A DNA stretch of 64,000 nucleotides from Arthrobacter sp. StoSoilB22 (GTDB lineage: Bacteria; Actinomycetota; Actinomycetes; Actinomycetales; Micrococcaceae), in assembly GCF_019977315.1 (NCBI RefSeq), contig NZ_AP024652.1, positions 3,534,001-3,598,000 on the forward strand. The letters run 5' to 3'. The notes beneath the pieces were generated by a model that had not been told where the DNA came from, searched no databases, and saw only the letters and a list, made by a program, of their open reading frames with translations. Both the position numbers and the translations under genes were made by a program. The stretch's first letter is position 1; every line of letters starts with the position of its first letter. Positions 50,892-58,512 of the stretch are shown here, piece by piece.

Positions 50892-50930
50892 GAAGGCCGC
50901 GGTTGAATCCCCAGGGATCCCGCGGCCTTC
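50892..50930 (+). terminator. Hairpin terminator after the first Pro/Gln-rich gene
   Basis: GAAGGCCGCGG at 50892-50902 pairs perfectly with CCGCGGCCTTC at 50920-50930. The rest of the 261-bp gap holds the promoter of the next gene; I see no other feature. Confidence 0.7.
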
Positions 50931-51104
50931 ATCATGAAGGCGTAAGCCCACATGATGATTTTTCCCGCCAGCTGTAAATACCTGCGTGTGATCGTCTGCA
51001 GCGCAAGGACCTGGAGGTACGGTGGTAGCAGAACCACGCTGGGGGCAGGGTCGTTTTGCTGATCCCGGCGGCCGCACCAGCAGTCGAACAAGCAAAGGAA
51101 TGCC

Positions 51105-51851
51105 ATGAGCAACCCTCCGTACCCGCCGTCAAACCCGGGCGACACTAACCAGCCCGGCACAAACGGCTCCCAGCCCCCGGCACCGCAGTACGGTCAGCAG
51201 TCCCCCGCCGCACCGCAATACGGCCAGCAGTCTCCCGCCGCGCCGCAGTATGGTCAGCAGTCCCCCGCCGCACCGCAATACGGTCAGCAGGGCTCCCCGT
51301 ATGGTCAGCCTCCCGCAGCTCCGCAGTACGGCCAGGACACCAACTGGCCAAGCCAGCAGCCCGGACCCACCACCGTCCCGCAGATGGTCAATTACGCCTT
51401 CTGGATGATCATCGCCGCCGGAGTTCTATCCGCCATCAGCTCGATTATCCTGGCCACCACCGGTGCGGATGCCTTCATCAATGCCATGAACCAGCAGGCG
51501 GCCCAGCAGGGTACCGATTTGCCTGAAGGGTCCATGGAAGGCATGCGTGGCGTCATTGGCGTCAGTGCCATCGTGGGTGCCTTTATTTCCCTGGGCCTCT
51601 ACGCACTGGTTGCCTTCCCTGTCCGGAAGGGCAAGAACTGGGCAAGGATCCTGGGCACGGTCTTCGCTGCCATTTCTGTTCTGGGCCTCACCAGCTTGTT
51701 CCAGTTCGGTGCCACCTACGGCGTCCTGCAGCTCATTGTGATCCTGCTGGGTGTTGCCGCGATCGTTCTGCTGTACCTGCCGGCGTCGGCGCCGTACTTC
51801 CGCAAGGCACAGCCTTTCGGCAACCCGTACCAGAATCCGTACGGGCGCTAA
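51105..51851 (+). CDS. Pro/Gln-rich membrane protein 2 with decapeptide repeats
   Basis: This 248-aa protein has a low-complexity N-terminus holding QYGQQSPAAP decapeptides (residues about 27-65) and four membrane segments (FWMIIAAGVLSAISSIILATT onward). The C-terminus ends FGNPYQNPYGR. ATG 51105 has AAAGGA upstream. Function is unknown; the layout matches the preceding gene. Confidence 0.72.
   Translation: MSNPPYPPSNPGDTNQPGTNGSQPPAPQYGQQSPAAPQYGQQSPAAPQYGQQSPAAPQYGQQGSPYGQPPAAPQYGQDTNWPSQQPGPTTVPQMVNYAFWMIIAAGVLSAISSIILATTGADAFINAMNQQAAQQGTDLPEGSMEGMRGVIGVSAIVGAFISLGLYALVAFPVRKGKNWARILGTVFAAISVLGLTSLFQFGATYGVLQLIVILLGVAAIVLLYLPASAPYFRKAQPFGNPYQNPYGR
51181..51300 (+). repeat. In-gene 30-bp tandem repeats encoding QYGQQSPAAP
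   Basis: About three and a half copies of a 30-bp unit encode the decapeptide in frame. Third-position differences between units show drift, with selection on the protein. Confidence 0.8.
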
Positions 51852-51898
51852 ACACCCACGCTTCCGAGCAGTACACGCGGGCGCGGACCCGGCGAAGG

Positions 51899-52606
51899 CT
51901 AAACAGCCTGGCCCGGTGTCTGCGCCCGCTGTGCGTGGTAGGCAAGGATCTGTAGCTCGGTTGCCATGTCCACCTTGCGGAGGTTGACGTGCGGCGGGAC
52001 CTGCAGCAGTACCGGGGCGAAGCTGAGGATGCTCCGGATGCCTGCGGCAATGACGCGGTCGCACACGGCTTGGGCCACCGTGGCAGGCAGGGCCAGCACC
52101 ACCATGTTGGCGTGGGTCCGTTCCAGGACCCGTTCCAGCTCGGCTGAGTCACTGACCCGCAACCAACCCACTTCATTGCCGATCACCATGGGGTCAGCGT
52201 CGAAAATGGCTACGACGTCGAAGCCTCGGGACTCGAAGCCGCCGTACCGGGCGAGGGCTTTGCCGAGGTTGCCGGCGCCCACAATCGCCACCTTCCAGTC
52301 GTGGGTCAGCCCCAAGGCTGCTGCTATGTGGCGGCTCAGGTTCTGGACTTCGTAACCTACGCCGCGGGTCCCGTAGGAACCAACGTAGGAAAGGTCTTTG
52401 CGGAGCGTGGATGAGCTAACGCCCGAGGCTTCCGCCAGTGCTTCAGAGGAAACCCGTTCAACGCCTTCGGCCAGAAGAGAGTTGAGCGCACGCAAATAGA
52501 GGGTCATCCGGGCCACGGCCGCGGGCGGGATCTGCTTGGCGGCAGGCTCATTGTCTCCGGTTGTGGCTTCCGGGGACGGTTCCAGCGCAGTCACGGTATT
52601 CTCCAT
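51899..52606 (-). CDS. rex: Redox-sensing transcriptional repressor Rex
   Basis: This protein of about 235 aa has an N-terminal winged helix (VSSEALAEASGVSSSTLRKDLSYVGSYGTRGVGY) and a Rossmann NADH-binding domain (VAIVGAGNLGKALARYGGF), both diagnostic of Rex. Rex senses the NADH/NAD+ ratio and represses respiratory genes. The start at ATG 52606 (MENTVTALEP) gives a disordered N-terminal tail of about 30 residues. No clear Rex box was found in this window. Confidence 0.94.
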   Translation of the reverse strand: MENTVTALEPSPEATTGDNEPAAKQIPPAAVARMTLYLRALNSLLAEGVERVSSEALAEASGVSSSTLRKDLSYVGSYGTRGVGYEVQNLSRHIAAALGLTHDWKVAIVGAGNLGKALARYGGFESRGFDVVAIFDADPMVIGNEVGWLRVSDSAELERVLERTHANMVVLALPATVAQAVCDRVIAAGIRSILSFAPVLLQVPPHVNLRKVDMATELQILAYHAQRAQTPGQAV

Positions 52607-52682
52607 TGCGTCGCTTTGTTGTTCCACTCTATGACCCTCGGGCGGACTCAACAAAAGCCATTACCTGCGGGTAACCCCACCC

Positions 52683-52937
52683 TCAGCCCTCCAGGACTTT
52701 CTTCAAGGTCCGGGTAAGTCGCTGCTCGTCGATCTTCCAGAAATCGCGCTGGATACCGTCCACCAGCACCACCGGGATCTCCTCTGCGAACCGCTCCTGC
52801 AGTTGGGGGTCGCCGTCAATCTTCTGCTCGGTCCACTGAACGCCAAGACTTTTTGTGACACGCTCGACGGCGGCACGAGCCTCCGTGCAGAGGTGGCAGT
52901 CAGCTTTGGTGAGGAGAACGACGTCGGGAATAGCCAT
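52683..52937 (-). CDS. Glutaredoxin-family protein
   Basis: This 84-aa thioredoxin-fold protein has the CHLC redox site in LLTKADCHLCTEARAA and the cis-Pro region EEIPVVLVDG. It belongs to the DUF836/glutaredoxin-2-like group. ATG 52937 is 6 nt from TACCTT, which indicates a leaderless start. It lies 28 bp before rex in the same direction, and the two may be co-transcribed. Confidence 0.87.
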   Translation of the reverse strand: MAIPDVVLLTKADCHLCTEARAAVERVTKSLGVQWTEQKIDGDPQLQERFAEEIPVVLVDGIQRDFWKIDEQRLTRTLKKVLEG

Positions 52938-52943
52938 GTCTCA

Positions 52944-52949
52944 AAGGTA
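52944..52949 (-). promoter_or_regulatory. -10 box for a leaderless transcript (glutaredoxin gene)
   Basis: TACCTT on the minus strand lies 6 nt (TGAGAC) before ATG 52937. Repeat array C starts 12 bp further upstream, where a -35 box would lie. Confidence 0.6.
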
Positions 52950-52960
52950 CCGGCCCCACG

Positions 52961-53102
52961 CTCTCTCATATCCCACCCCCTTCCGGCCGTCCCTCTCTCA
53001 CATCCCACCCCCTTCCGCCGTCCCTCTCTCACATCCCAAGCCCGACCGGCCAACGCTCTCTCACATCCCAAGCCCGTCCCGCCAACGCTCTCTCACATCC
53101 CA
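52961..53102 (+). repeat. 32-bp tandem array C (core CTCTCTCACAT)
   Basis: Cores start at 52961, 52993, 53024, 53056 and 53088, with 32-, 31-, 32- and 32-bp steps. The first core reads CTCTCTCATAT. The spacer changes from a CGGCCGTCC type to a GACCGGCCAACG type across the array, so it looks like two sub-arrays. IS copy 2 begins 16 bp after its last core. Confidence 0.93.
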
Positions 53103-53166
53103 CGCCGTGGGTGACGCTGCGGCCGTATGGTTTTCTGAGACAGGTTGATGGGAGATCGACTTCAGA

Positions 53167-53469
53167 ATGACTGGTCCTAGAAGAAAATATGATGCGGCTT
53201 TCCGTGAGGAAGCTGTGCAGCTGGTGTTGTCCTCGGATCGTTCAGTGAAGCAAGTCGCTGACGAGCTCGGGGTGAAGGAGAGCACGTTGGGGAACTGGCT
53301 TCATCGGCACCGGGGAAAACATCAGGACGGTCCTGCTCTAGAGCCTGTGGACCCGGGCCCGGTGTCCTGGGATGAACACCGGAAGGCCTTGGCTGAGAAC
53401 GAGAGATTGAAGGCCGAGGTCGAGTTCTTGGGAAAAGTCAGCGCCTTCTTTGCCGCGAAGCAAAAGTAG
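53167..53469 (+). CDS. IS3-family transposase OrfA, copy 2
   Basis: This 100-aa helix-turn-helix protein is identical to OrfA of copy 1. Its stop TAG follows CAA AAG, the likely -1 frameshift site into orfB. Confidence 0.92.
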   Translation: MTGPRRKYDAAFREEAVQLVLSSDRSVKQVADELGVKESTLGNWLHRHRGKHQDGPALEPVDPGPVSWDEHRKALAENERLKAEVEFLGKVSAFFAAKQK

Positions 53470-53513
53470 AGGACTTCTACGAGTTCATCGAAGCGGAGAA
53501 GGCCAACCATTCC

Positions 53514-54383
53514 GTGGCCTGGCTATGCCGGGCGTTGAAGGTTTCCAGGGCCTCGTTCTACCGATGGCGCAACCCGGCCGGGCCATCCCCGCGGGCAGTA
53601 CGGCATCAGGATCTCGCCGCCGCGGTTACCGAGCTGTATAAGGAGGAGAAGGGCCGTGCCGGCCGGGACCAACTGACCCTGCTTTTGAACGAGAAGGGAG
53701 TGCGGGTCTCGGCCCCCACTGTCGGGGCGATCATGCGTGAGCACGGGCTGCGGGCCGTCCGCACCCAGGCCTGGAAGGCAACTACCGTCCAGGATCCGCA
53801 GGCCAAAACAGCCCACATCGAGAACCACATGCTCGATGCAGAGGGCAAGCGGGACTTCACCTCAACAGTGCCCGGAACCCGCCTGGTCGGTGACATCACC
53901 TACCTGCGCACGGGTGAGGGCTGGCTCTACCTGGCTACGGTGATCGATCTTTTCTCCGGCATGGTCATCGGCTGGTCCATGGCCGGGCACATGCGCGCGA
54001 GCCTGTGCACCGCGGCGCTGCAAATGGCCCGCAACCACGGCCACCTGACCGGGGCCTCGGTGGTGTTCCATTCGGACCGGGGCACCCAATACACCTCGGA
54101 TGAATTCCAGAAATGGTGCGGCGATAACTCGGTGACGCAGTCCATGGGGAAAGTCGGGGTCTGCTGGGACAACGCCGTCGCGGAGAACTTCTTCTCCCAC
54201 CTCAAAACCGAGTTCTACCACCACCAACGCTACGGCTCCCGACTCGCCGCCCGAACCGGTGTCATGGAATACATCGAGGGCTGGTACAACCGCCGCCGGC
54301 CCAACCGCCGAGCCGGCGGCATACCACCAGCCAAAGCCCACACCAACTACCAAACCCGCGCCCAGCAACCCCTGGCCGCCTAA
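53514..54383 (+). CDS. IS3-family transposase OrfB, copy 2
   Basis: This 289-aa DDE transposase is identical to copy 1 over this span. The frame is open back to the orfA end, reading KVEDFYEFIEAEKANHS; the Asp there is Gly in copy 1. A frameshifted OrfAB product is likely. Both copies look intact and potentially active. Confidence 0.92.
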   Translation: MAWLCRALKVSRASFYRWRNPAGPSPRAVRHQDLAAAVTELYKEEKGRAGRDQLTLLLNEKGVRVSAPTVGAIMREHGLRAVRTQAWKATTVQDPQAKTAHIENHMLDAEGKRDFTSTVPGTRLVGDITYLRTGEGWLYLATVIDLFSGMVIGWSMAGHMRASLCTAALQMARNHGHLTGASVVFHSDRGTQYTSDEFQKWCGDNSVTQSMGKVGVCWDNAVAENFFSHLKTEFYHHQRYGSRLAARTGVMEYIEGWYNRRRPNRRAGGIPPAKAHTNYQTRAQQPLAA

Positions 54384-54466
54384 CCAAAAACAACAACGAG
54401 ACCTGTCTCAAAAACTTGACGACCGCACGCCACCGTGCGTCCTCAACACTGGCCCCGGTGATTGAC

Positions 54467-54472
54467 TAGACT
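54467..54472 (+). promoter_or_regulatory. -10 box for a leaderless transcript (HAD gene)
   Basis: TAGACT lies 6 nt (CAAAGC) before ATG 54479 and 39 bp from the end of IS copy 2. The native -35 region is still outside the IS. Confidence 0.65.
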
Positions 54473-54478
54473 CAAAGC

Positions 54479-55342
54479 ATGCCCGAGGAGAAGAACGCCG
54501 CCGTGGTCGCAGATGCCTTGGTGCAGCAGGACGCCGTACAGAGGGACGCGGCCAAAAAGGACATGGCGCGGAAGTACGCTGGCGAGGCCGCTTTTTTCGA
54601 TGTCGACAATACGTTGATGAAAGGTGCCAGCCTCTTCCACGTGGCTCGCAAAATGTATGAGCGCAAAGCGTTCACTCTTTCGCAGGCCGCCGGATTCGCC
54701 TGGAAGCAATTCAAGTTCGTCATGCGCGGCGAGAACATGGAAGATGTCCATTCGGTGCGTGACTCCGCGCTGACACTTGCTGCGGGCATTACGGTCGAGG
54801 ACATCAAGGCCTTGGGCGAAGAGGTTTACGACGAAATGATCGAGTCGCGGATCTGGCCCGGAACCAAGGCGCTGGCCGACCAACACCTCCGGGTGGGCCG
54901 TAAAGTGTGGCTCGTGACTGCCACGCCCATCGAAGTGGCCACAGTCATCTCCACCCGGCTCGGTCTGACCGGCGCCCTGGGCACCGTGGGCGAGGTGGAC
55001 GACGGCGTGTACACGGGGAAGCTTGTAGGCGACATCCTGCACGGACCTGCCAAGGCGATCGCTGTCCAAATCGTTGCAGATCGCGAAGGGCTGGACCTGG
55101 ACCATTGCTGGGCTTACAGCGACTCCGCCAATGACATTCCCTTGCTCACCATGGTGGGACATCCAGTGGTCATCAACCCGGATGCAAAGCTGCGCCGGCA
55201 TGCGCGTGAAAACAATTGGCCCGTTTACGATTTCCGTTCCGGACGCCGCGCCGCAACATTCGGCCTCAAAGCCGCGACCGTCGGCGGAGCCGTCTACGGT
55301 CTATGGCGCGGATTCGCGAAATTCCGCGGCCCCCACGTCTAA
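54479..55342 (+). CDS. HAD-superfamily subfamily IB hydrolase
   Basis: This 287-aa protein has HAD motif I AFFDVDNTLMKG (about 37-48), motif II LVTATPIEVA and motif III with the acidic pair in WAYSDSANDIPLL. It resembles the SerB-like IB phosphatases, with a C-terminal hydrophobic segment. The physiological phosphate ester is unknown. The promoter-to-ATG distance indicates a leaderless transcript. Array D begins 2 nt after its stop codon. Confidence 0.87.
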   Translation: MPEEKNAAVVADALVQQDAVQRDAAKKDMARKYAGEAAFFDVDNTLMKGASLFHVARKMYERKAFTLSQAAGFAWKQFKFVMRGENMEDVHSVRDSALTLAAGITVEDIKALGEEVYDEMIESRIWPGTKALADQHLRVGRKVWLVTATPIEVATVISTRLGLTGALGTVGEVDDGVYTGKLVGDILHGPAKAIAVQIVADREGLDLDHCWAYSDSANDIPLLTMVGHPVVINPDAKLRRHARENNWPVYDFRSGRRAATFGLKAATVGGAVYGLWRGFAKFRGPHV

Positions 55343-55344
55343 CG

Positions 55345-55423
55345 CTCTCTCACATCACGCGCGCATAAACCCAGCGCTCTCTCACATCACGCGTGCATAA
55401 ACCAAACGCTCTCTCACATCACG
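55345..55423 (+). repeat. 32-bp tandem array D (core CTCTCTCACAT)
   Basis: Cores start at 55345, 55377 and 55409, exactly 32 bp apart, with spacer ending CATAAAC plus a variable 4-5 nt. Like array A, it begins 2 nt after a stop codon (TAA-CG-core). It is specific to the 3' side of the HAD gene. Confidence 0.92.
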
Positions 55424-55441
55424 CGCGGGCCTCACACAGCC

Positions 55442-55450
55442 TGTGGATAA
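55442..55450 (-). other. DnaA-box-like sequence
   Basis: TGTGGATAA is the exact reverse complement of TTATCCACA, the strong DnaA box. It stands alone 40 bp before the DUF559 gene, so it is not a replication origin. It may be chance or bind DnaA as a regulator. Confidence 0.3.
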
Positions 55451-55489
55451 CTTCCGGTGCCTTCAACATATCTGGGCAAGAATGCCGGT

Positions 55490-56452
55490 ATGAAGAATTT
55501 CACGCCGATTCCTCGGCAACTGACAGTTGCACCCTTCACTCTCGACGAGGCCGAGGTTGCGGGCCTTAAGCGATCGCACCTAAGGAACCGAACCAAGATT
55601 GATGGCGTTAGCCGAGGTGTTTATCGACCTTCCGACTGGAATTTCGACCTGTCAGCGGCTGCAAGAGCGCTCTCAGCTGCAACTCCTGGCGCTTGGATTT
55701 CACATGTAACGGCCGCGAGGCTACATGGATCCTGTCTTCCGCCTTGGTTGTCGGACTCCAACGAATTGCATCTCAGCAAGCCGAGGCATCTCCCTTCAGT
55801 TCGGCGCAAGGGAGTGATCGGGCACACGGTAGTCGCCTCCGAGGACGAGATCGAGTTTGTCCATGGCATCTGGATCAGCACTCGATCGCGGACTTGGTTG
55901 GATCTCGCAAGACGCCTTCCGGTCCCCGACCTCGTCTGCATGGGCGACGAACTCATCCGCACTCCCAGGCTGGAGTTCGAACAACGCGATACACCATTCA
56001 CTACACTTGAGGCGCTCCGCAAAATGGTGGATAGGCACAAGAATCTGCAGGGTGTGGTTCGGGCAAGAGAAGCACTCGACCTCATGCGTGTGGGCGCCGA
56101 CTCCGCACCCGAGTCGCTACTCCGCTTGGCGATGCTGGACGCTGGTATTCCCGAACCGGAGCTGCAGGTACAGCTCCGGCCGGGCGACCCGTTCTCCCCG
56201 TCCGCGGACCTGGGCTTCCGCGATCGGCGAGTAGCGATACAGTACGACGGCGGCCATCACCTTGAGCAGGAACAGATATTTAGCGACCGGCGACGCGACA
56301 AAGCATTCGAAGCAGCAGGTTGGACGGTCCTCAAGTTCGGAAAAGATGACCTGGCGGACCATTTTTCATCAGCCATTGGGAAGATTAAACGCGCTCTGAG
56401 ATCAGCCTGGCAGGATCCCGCCGTCAGCTCAGGCTTTTCCCGCAGGACGTGA
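55490..56452 (+). CDS. DUF559-domain protein with AbiEi-like N-terminus
   Basis: This 320-aa protein has an N-terminal winged-helix-like part (LKRSHLRNRTKIDGVSRGVYRPSDW), as in AbiEi antitoxins, and a C-terminal DUF559/Vsr-like nuclease-fold domain (VAIQYDGGHHLEQEQIFSDRRRDKAFEAAGWTVLKFGKDDL). No toxin partner lies beside it. ATG 55490 is preceded by AAGAAT-N6, a weak leaderless signal. Its base composition looks less GC-rich than its neighbours, hinting at acquisition. Its stop codon TGA lies inside the first core of array E. Confidence 0.78.
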   Translation: MKNFTPIPRQLTVAPFTLDEAEVAGLKRSHLRNRTKIDGVSRGVYRPSDWNFDLSAAARALSAATPGAWISHVTAARLHGSCLPPWLSDSNELHLSKPRHLPSVRRKGVIGHTVVASEDEIEFVHGIWISTRSRTWLDLARRLPVPDLVCMGDELIRTPRLEFEQRDTPFTTLEALRKMVDRHKNLQGVVRAREALDLMRVGADSAPESLLRLAMLDAGIPEPELQVQLRPGDPFSPSADLGFRDRRVAIQYDGGHHLEQEQIFSDRRRDKAFEAAGWTVLKFGKDDLADHFSSAIGKIKRALRSAWQDPAVSSGFSRRT

Positions 56453-56618
56453 GAGAGCGACCGGAAAAACCCCGCGGGACATGAGAGAGCGAACGGAAAA
56501 ACCCCGCGGGACATGAGAGAGCGAACGGAAAAACCCCGCGGGACATGAGAGAGCGAACGGAAAAATCCCGCAGGACGTGAGAGAGCGACCGGAAAAACCC
56601 CGCAGGATGTGAGAGAGC
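56447..56618 (-). repeat. 32-bp tandem array E (core RTGAGAGAGCG)
   Basis: Six cores start at 56449, 56481, 56513, 56545, 56577 and 56609, every step exactly 32 bp. Orientation is opposite to arrays A, C and D. Spacers read ACCGGAAAAACCCCGCGGGAC with small changes. Three of the six cores carry A for G at the first base. The first core supplies the stop codon of the DUF559 gene. Confidence 0.95.
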
Positions 56619-56632
56619 GACGGGGGTGCAAA

Positions 56633-56664
56633 AATGCCCGCCACCTCGAGAGGCAACGGGCATT
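56633..56664 (-). terminator. Terminator of the bS22 gene
   Basis: On the minus strand AATGCCCG pairs with CGGGCATT (56657-56664 and 56633-56640), followed by TTTT. It lies 20 bp after the small ribosomal protein gene. Confidence 0.82.
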
Positions 56665-56683
56665 CACGCTTGATGAAGTATCT

Positions 56684-56782
56684 CTACTTCTTATTGCGGC
56701 GCTGGTGGCGAGTCTTACGAAGCAGCTTGCGGTGCTTCTTCTTGGCCATACGCTTGCGGCGCTTCTTAATAACTGAACCCAC
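56684..56782 (-). CDS. Small ribosomal protein bS22 (AURKAIP1/COX24 family), 32 aa
   Basis: This 32-residue highly basic protein begins MGSVIKKRRKRMAKKKHRK and ends RNKK. It matches the actinobacterial AURKAIP1/COX24-domain protein found in the small ribosomal subunit near the decoding region. It is too short for ordinary ORF calling. GTG 56782 has AAGGA 7 nt upstream and the terminator follows at once. The adjoining HTH gene is its usual neighbour in actinobacteria. The 165 bp before it hold its promoter. Confidence 0.93.
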   Translation of the reverse strand: MGSVIKKRRKRMAKKKHRKLLRKTRHQRRNKK

Positions 56783-56947
56783 GAAAGTTCCTTACAAACT
56801 AGAAGTTCCTGTCTGTTGGAACCGATCCGCGGAAAGCAGACAGTACAACTGACAGATTCTTACATTGACGTAAAACGTTCCTTAACAGAGTACCGCTTCA
56901 AAGAGGCACCCTGTGACCACGGTCCGGAGGACGGACTGCGGCAAGTC

Positions 56948-57160
56948 TCAGGCGGTCTCGGATTGTCCGTCCACCACAGCACCCTTGAGGTACTGGGCAA
57001 CAGCCTCTTCGGGAACCCGGAAGGAACGGCCGAACCTTACAGCGGGCATCTCTCCGGAGTGAACCAGGCGGTACACGGTCATTTTGGAAACGCGCAGGAC
57101 GTCGGCCACCTCGGCCACCGTCATGAAACGCGCATTCGAGAAGTTAGTCTCCGCGGACAT
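56948..57160 (-). CDS. Small helix-turn-helix (excisionase/BldC-like) protein
   Basis: This 70-aa protein is almost entirely a MerR-type/excisionase winged helix (FMTVAEVADVLRVSKMTVYRLVHSGEMPAVRFGRSFRVPEEAVAQYL), the BldC-like form widespread in actinobacteria. It probably binds DNA as a developmental or stress regulator; targets are unknown. ATG 57160 is taken over a longer frame to 57484, which would be unusually extended. AAGGA lies upstream. Confidence 0.85.
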   Translation of the reverse strand: MSAETNFSNARFMTVAEVADVLRVSKMTVYRLVHSGEMPAVRFGRSFRVPEEAVAQYLKGAVVDGQSETA

Positions 57161-57314
57161 TTCCCATATTCCTTTGCTCTCAGACGATAGGACACCCCCA
57201 GTGGAACTGTGTGCCGATGCTGAGCCATCAAACAACCATGTGCTAGATACTCTAGAGGCTGATGGGGCCAATGTGAAAGAGCCAGCGACACAGATCTGCC
57301 CGGCGTTACCGGGA

Positions 57315-58451
57315 CTACGCCGCGACCACCGCGCGACGCTTGCGTGCCGAGGCCGCGAGCTGATCCAAAACCGAGGCCGTGACGTCCCACTCCATGCAGG
57401 CATCCGTAACGCTCTGGCCGTACACCAGCTCCTGCTCCCCGGAAAGCTGCTGGGCGGTATCCAGGTTCTGCGCCCCGCCCACAAGGAAGCTTTCCAGCAT
57501 CACACCGGCAATCGGCGAGGTCTCCCCTGCTTCCAGCTGCGCACCGATTTCCAGTGCAACCTCGGCCTGGCGGTGATGGCTCTTGCCACTGTTGGCGTGG
57601 CTGGCGTCCACGATCAGGCGAGGGTTGAGGCCCTTGGCAGCAAGCTTGCCCGAGGCCGCTGCGACGTCGTCGGCAGAGTAGTTGGGACCCTTGCGTCCGC
57701 CCCGGAGGATCACGTGGGTATCGGGGTTTCCGGAGGTCGCTACGAGAGCTGCCCGGCCGTCGTCGTCGATTCCCAGGAAGGCTTGCTCAGCGGCAGAGGC
57801 GCCGCACGCGTCGATGGCCACCTGGAGGTCGCCGTCGGTGCCGTTCTTGAACCCGATCGGCATGGACAGACCGGAGGCGAGCTGGCGGTGGATCTGGCTT
57901 TCGGTGGTGCGCGCACCGATGGCGCCCCAGGAGACGAGGTCCGCCATGTACTGCGGGCTGATGGGTTCCAGGAACTCGGTGGCCGTGGGCAGGCCCAGGG
58001 CGGCGACCTGCTTGAGGAAGCCGCGGGCGGCGCGCAGGCCTGCGGCGATGTCGTGGCTGCCGTCCAGGTGGGGATCGTTGATGAGGCCCTTCCAGCCGAC
58101 GGTGGTGCGGGGCTTCTCGAAGTAGGTCCGCATCACGATCAGCAAGTCTTCCTTGTGCTTCTCGGCCTGGCTGACCAACCGGCGGGCGTATTCGAGCCCG
58201 GCCTTGGGATCGTGGATGGAGCACGGGCCCACAATCACCAACAGGCGATCGTCCACGCCGTCCATGATGGCGCGGACCTGGTCACGGCCGCGGTCGACGA
58301 CGGCAGCTGAGCGGGCGTCCAGCGGCAACTCGGCGATGAGGTCCTGGGGCGCCGGAAGCGGTTCGAAACGGGCCACCCGCAGGTTGGAGGTGGCGGGCTG
58401 GGCGGAATCAGCCGGGTGGAGCGGTGTGGGTTCTGCAGCGATGCTGGTCAT
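57315..58451 (-). CDS. aroG: DAHP synthase (class I 3-deoxy-7-phosphoheptulonate synthase)
   Basis: This 378-aa class I alpha DAHP synthase has LLVIVGPCSIHDPKAGLEYA, FEKPRTTVGWKGLINDP, SMPIGFKNGTDGDLQVA and PRLIVDASHANSGKSH. It condenses phosphoenolpyruvate and erythrose-4-phosphate, the first step to aromatic amino acids and to menaquinone. ATG 58451 has GGACC upstream. A leader peptide and stem-loops lie between its promoter and start, so it is probably controlled by attenuation. Whether to call it aroG or aroF is arbitrary. Confidence 0.93.
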   Translation of the reverse strand: MTSIAAEPTPLHPADSAQPATSNLRVARFEPLPAPQDLIAELPLDARSAAVVDRGRDQVRAIMDGVDDRLLVIVGPCSIHDPKAGLEYARRLVSQAEKHKEDLLIVMRTYFEKPRTTVGWKGLINDPHLDGSHDIAAGLRAARGFLKQVAALGLPTATEFLEPISPQYMADLVSWGAIGARTTESQIHRQLASGLSMPIGFKNGTDGDLQVAIDACGASAAEQAFLGIDDDGRAALVATSGNPDTHVILRGGRKGPNYSADDVAAASGKLAAKGLNPRLIVDASHANSGKSHHRQAEVALEIGAQLEAGETSPIAGVMLESFLVGGAQNLDTAQQLSGEQELVYGQSVTDACMEWDVTASVLDQLAASARKRRAVVAA

Positions 58452-58512
58452 GTCTGGGTCCTGTTCCGGGATGCGGAGCGGGCCCCTTGTCAGAACCCGC
58501 CGGATATGGCGA

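Larger units (their letters stand above)
53118..54427 (+). mobile_element. IS3-family insertion sequence, copy 2 (1310 bp)
   Basis: This copy is inverted relative to copy 1 and has the same 1310-bp length and imperfect TGCGG...CCGCA terminal repeats. It is flanked by the 3-bp duplication CGC (53115-53117 and 54428-54430), as expected for IS3 transposition. One base difference from copy 1 was found, at 53473 (A here; the copy 1 equivalent at 1551 gives G). It sits between the divergent glutaredoxin and HAD genes. Confidence 0.93.

Noticed and set aside
597..54427. Composite transposon carrying the whole interval
   Set aside because: The 51 kb between the IS copies hold core genes (men, ccs, rex, aro-side neighbours) and copy 1 lacks a target duplication, so mobilisation as a unit is unlikely.
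55442..55450. Replication origin
   Set aside because: Only one DnaA-box-like 9-mer is present, with no cluster, AT-rich unwinding region or dnaA/dnaN genes.
56948..57484. 178-aa form of the HTH protein
   Set aside because: The upstream extension is Arg/Trp/Ser-rich shadow sequence without conservation; ATG 57160 with AAGGA upstream gives the normal 70-aa size.
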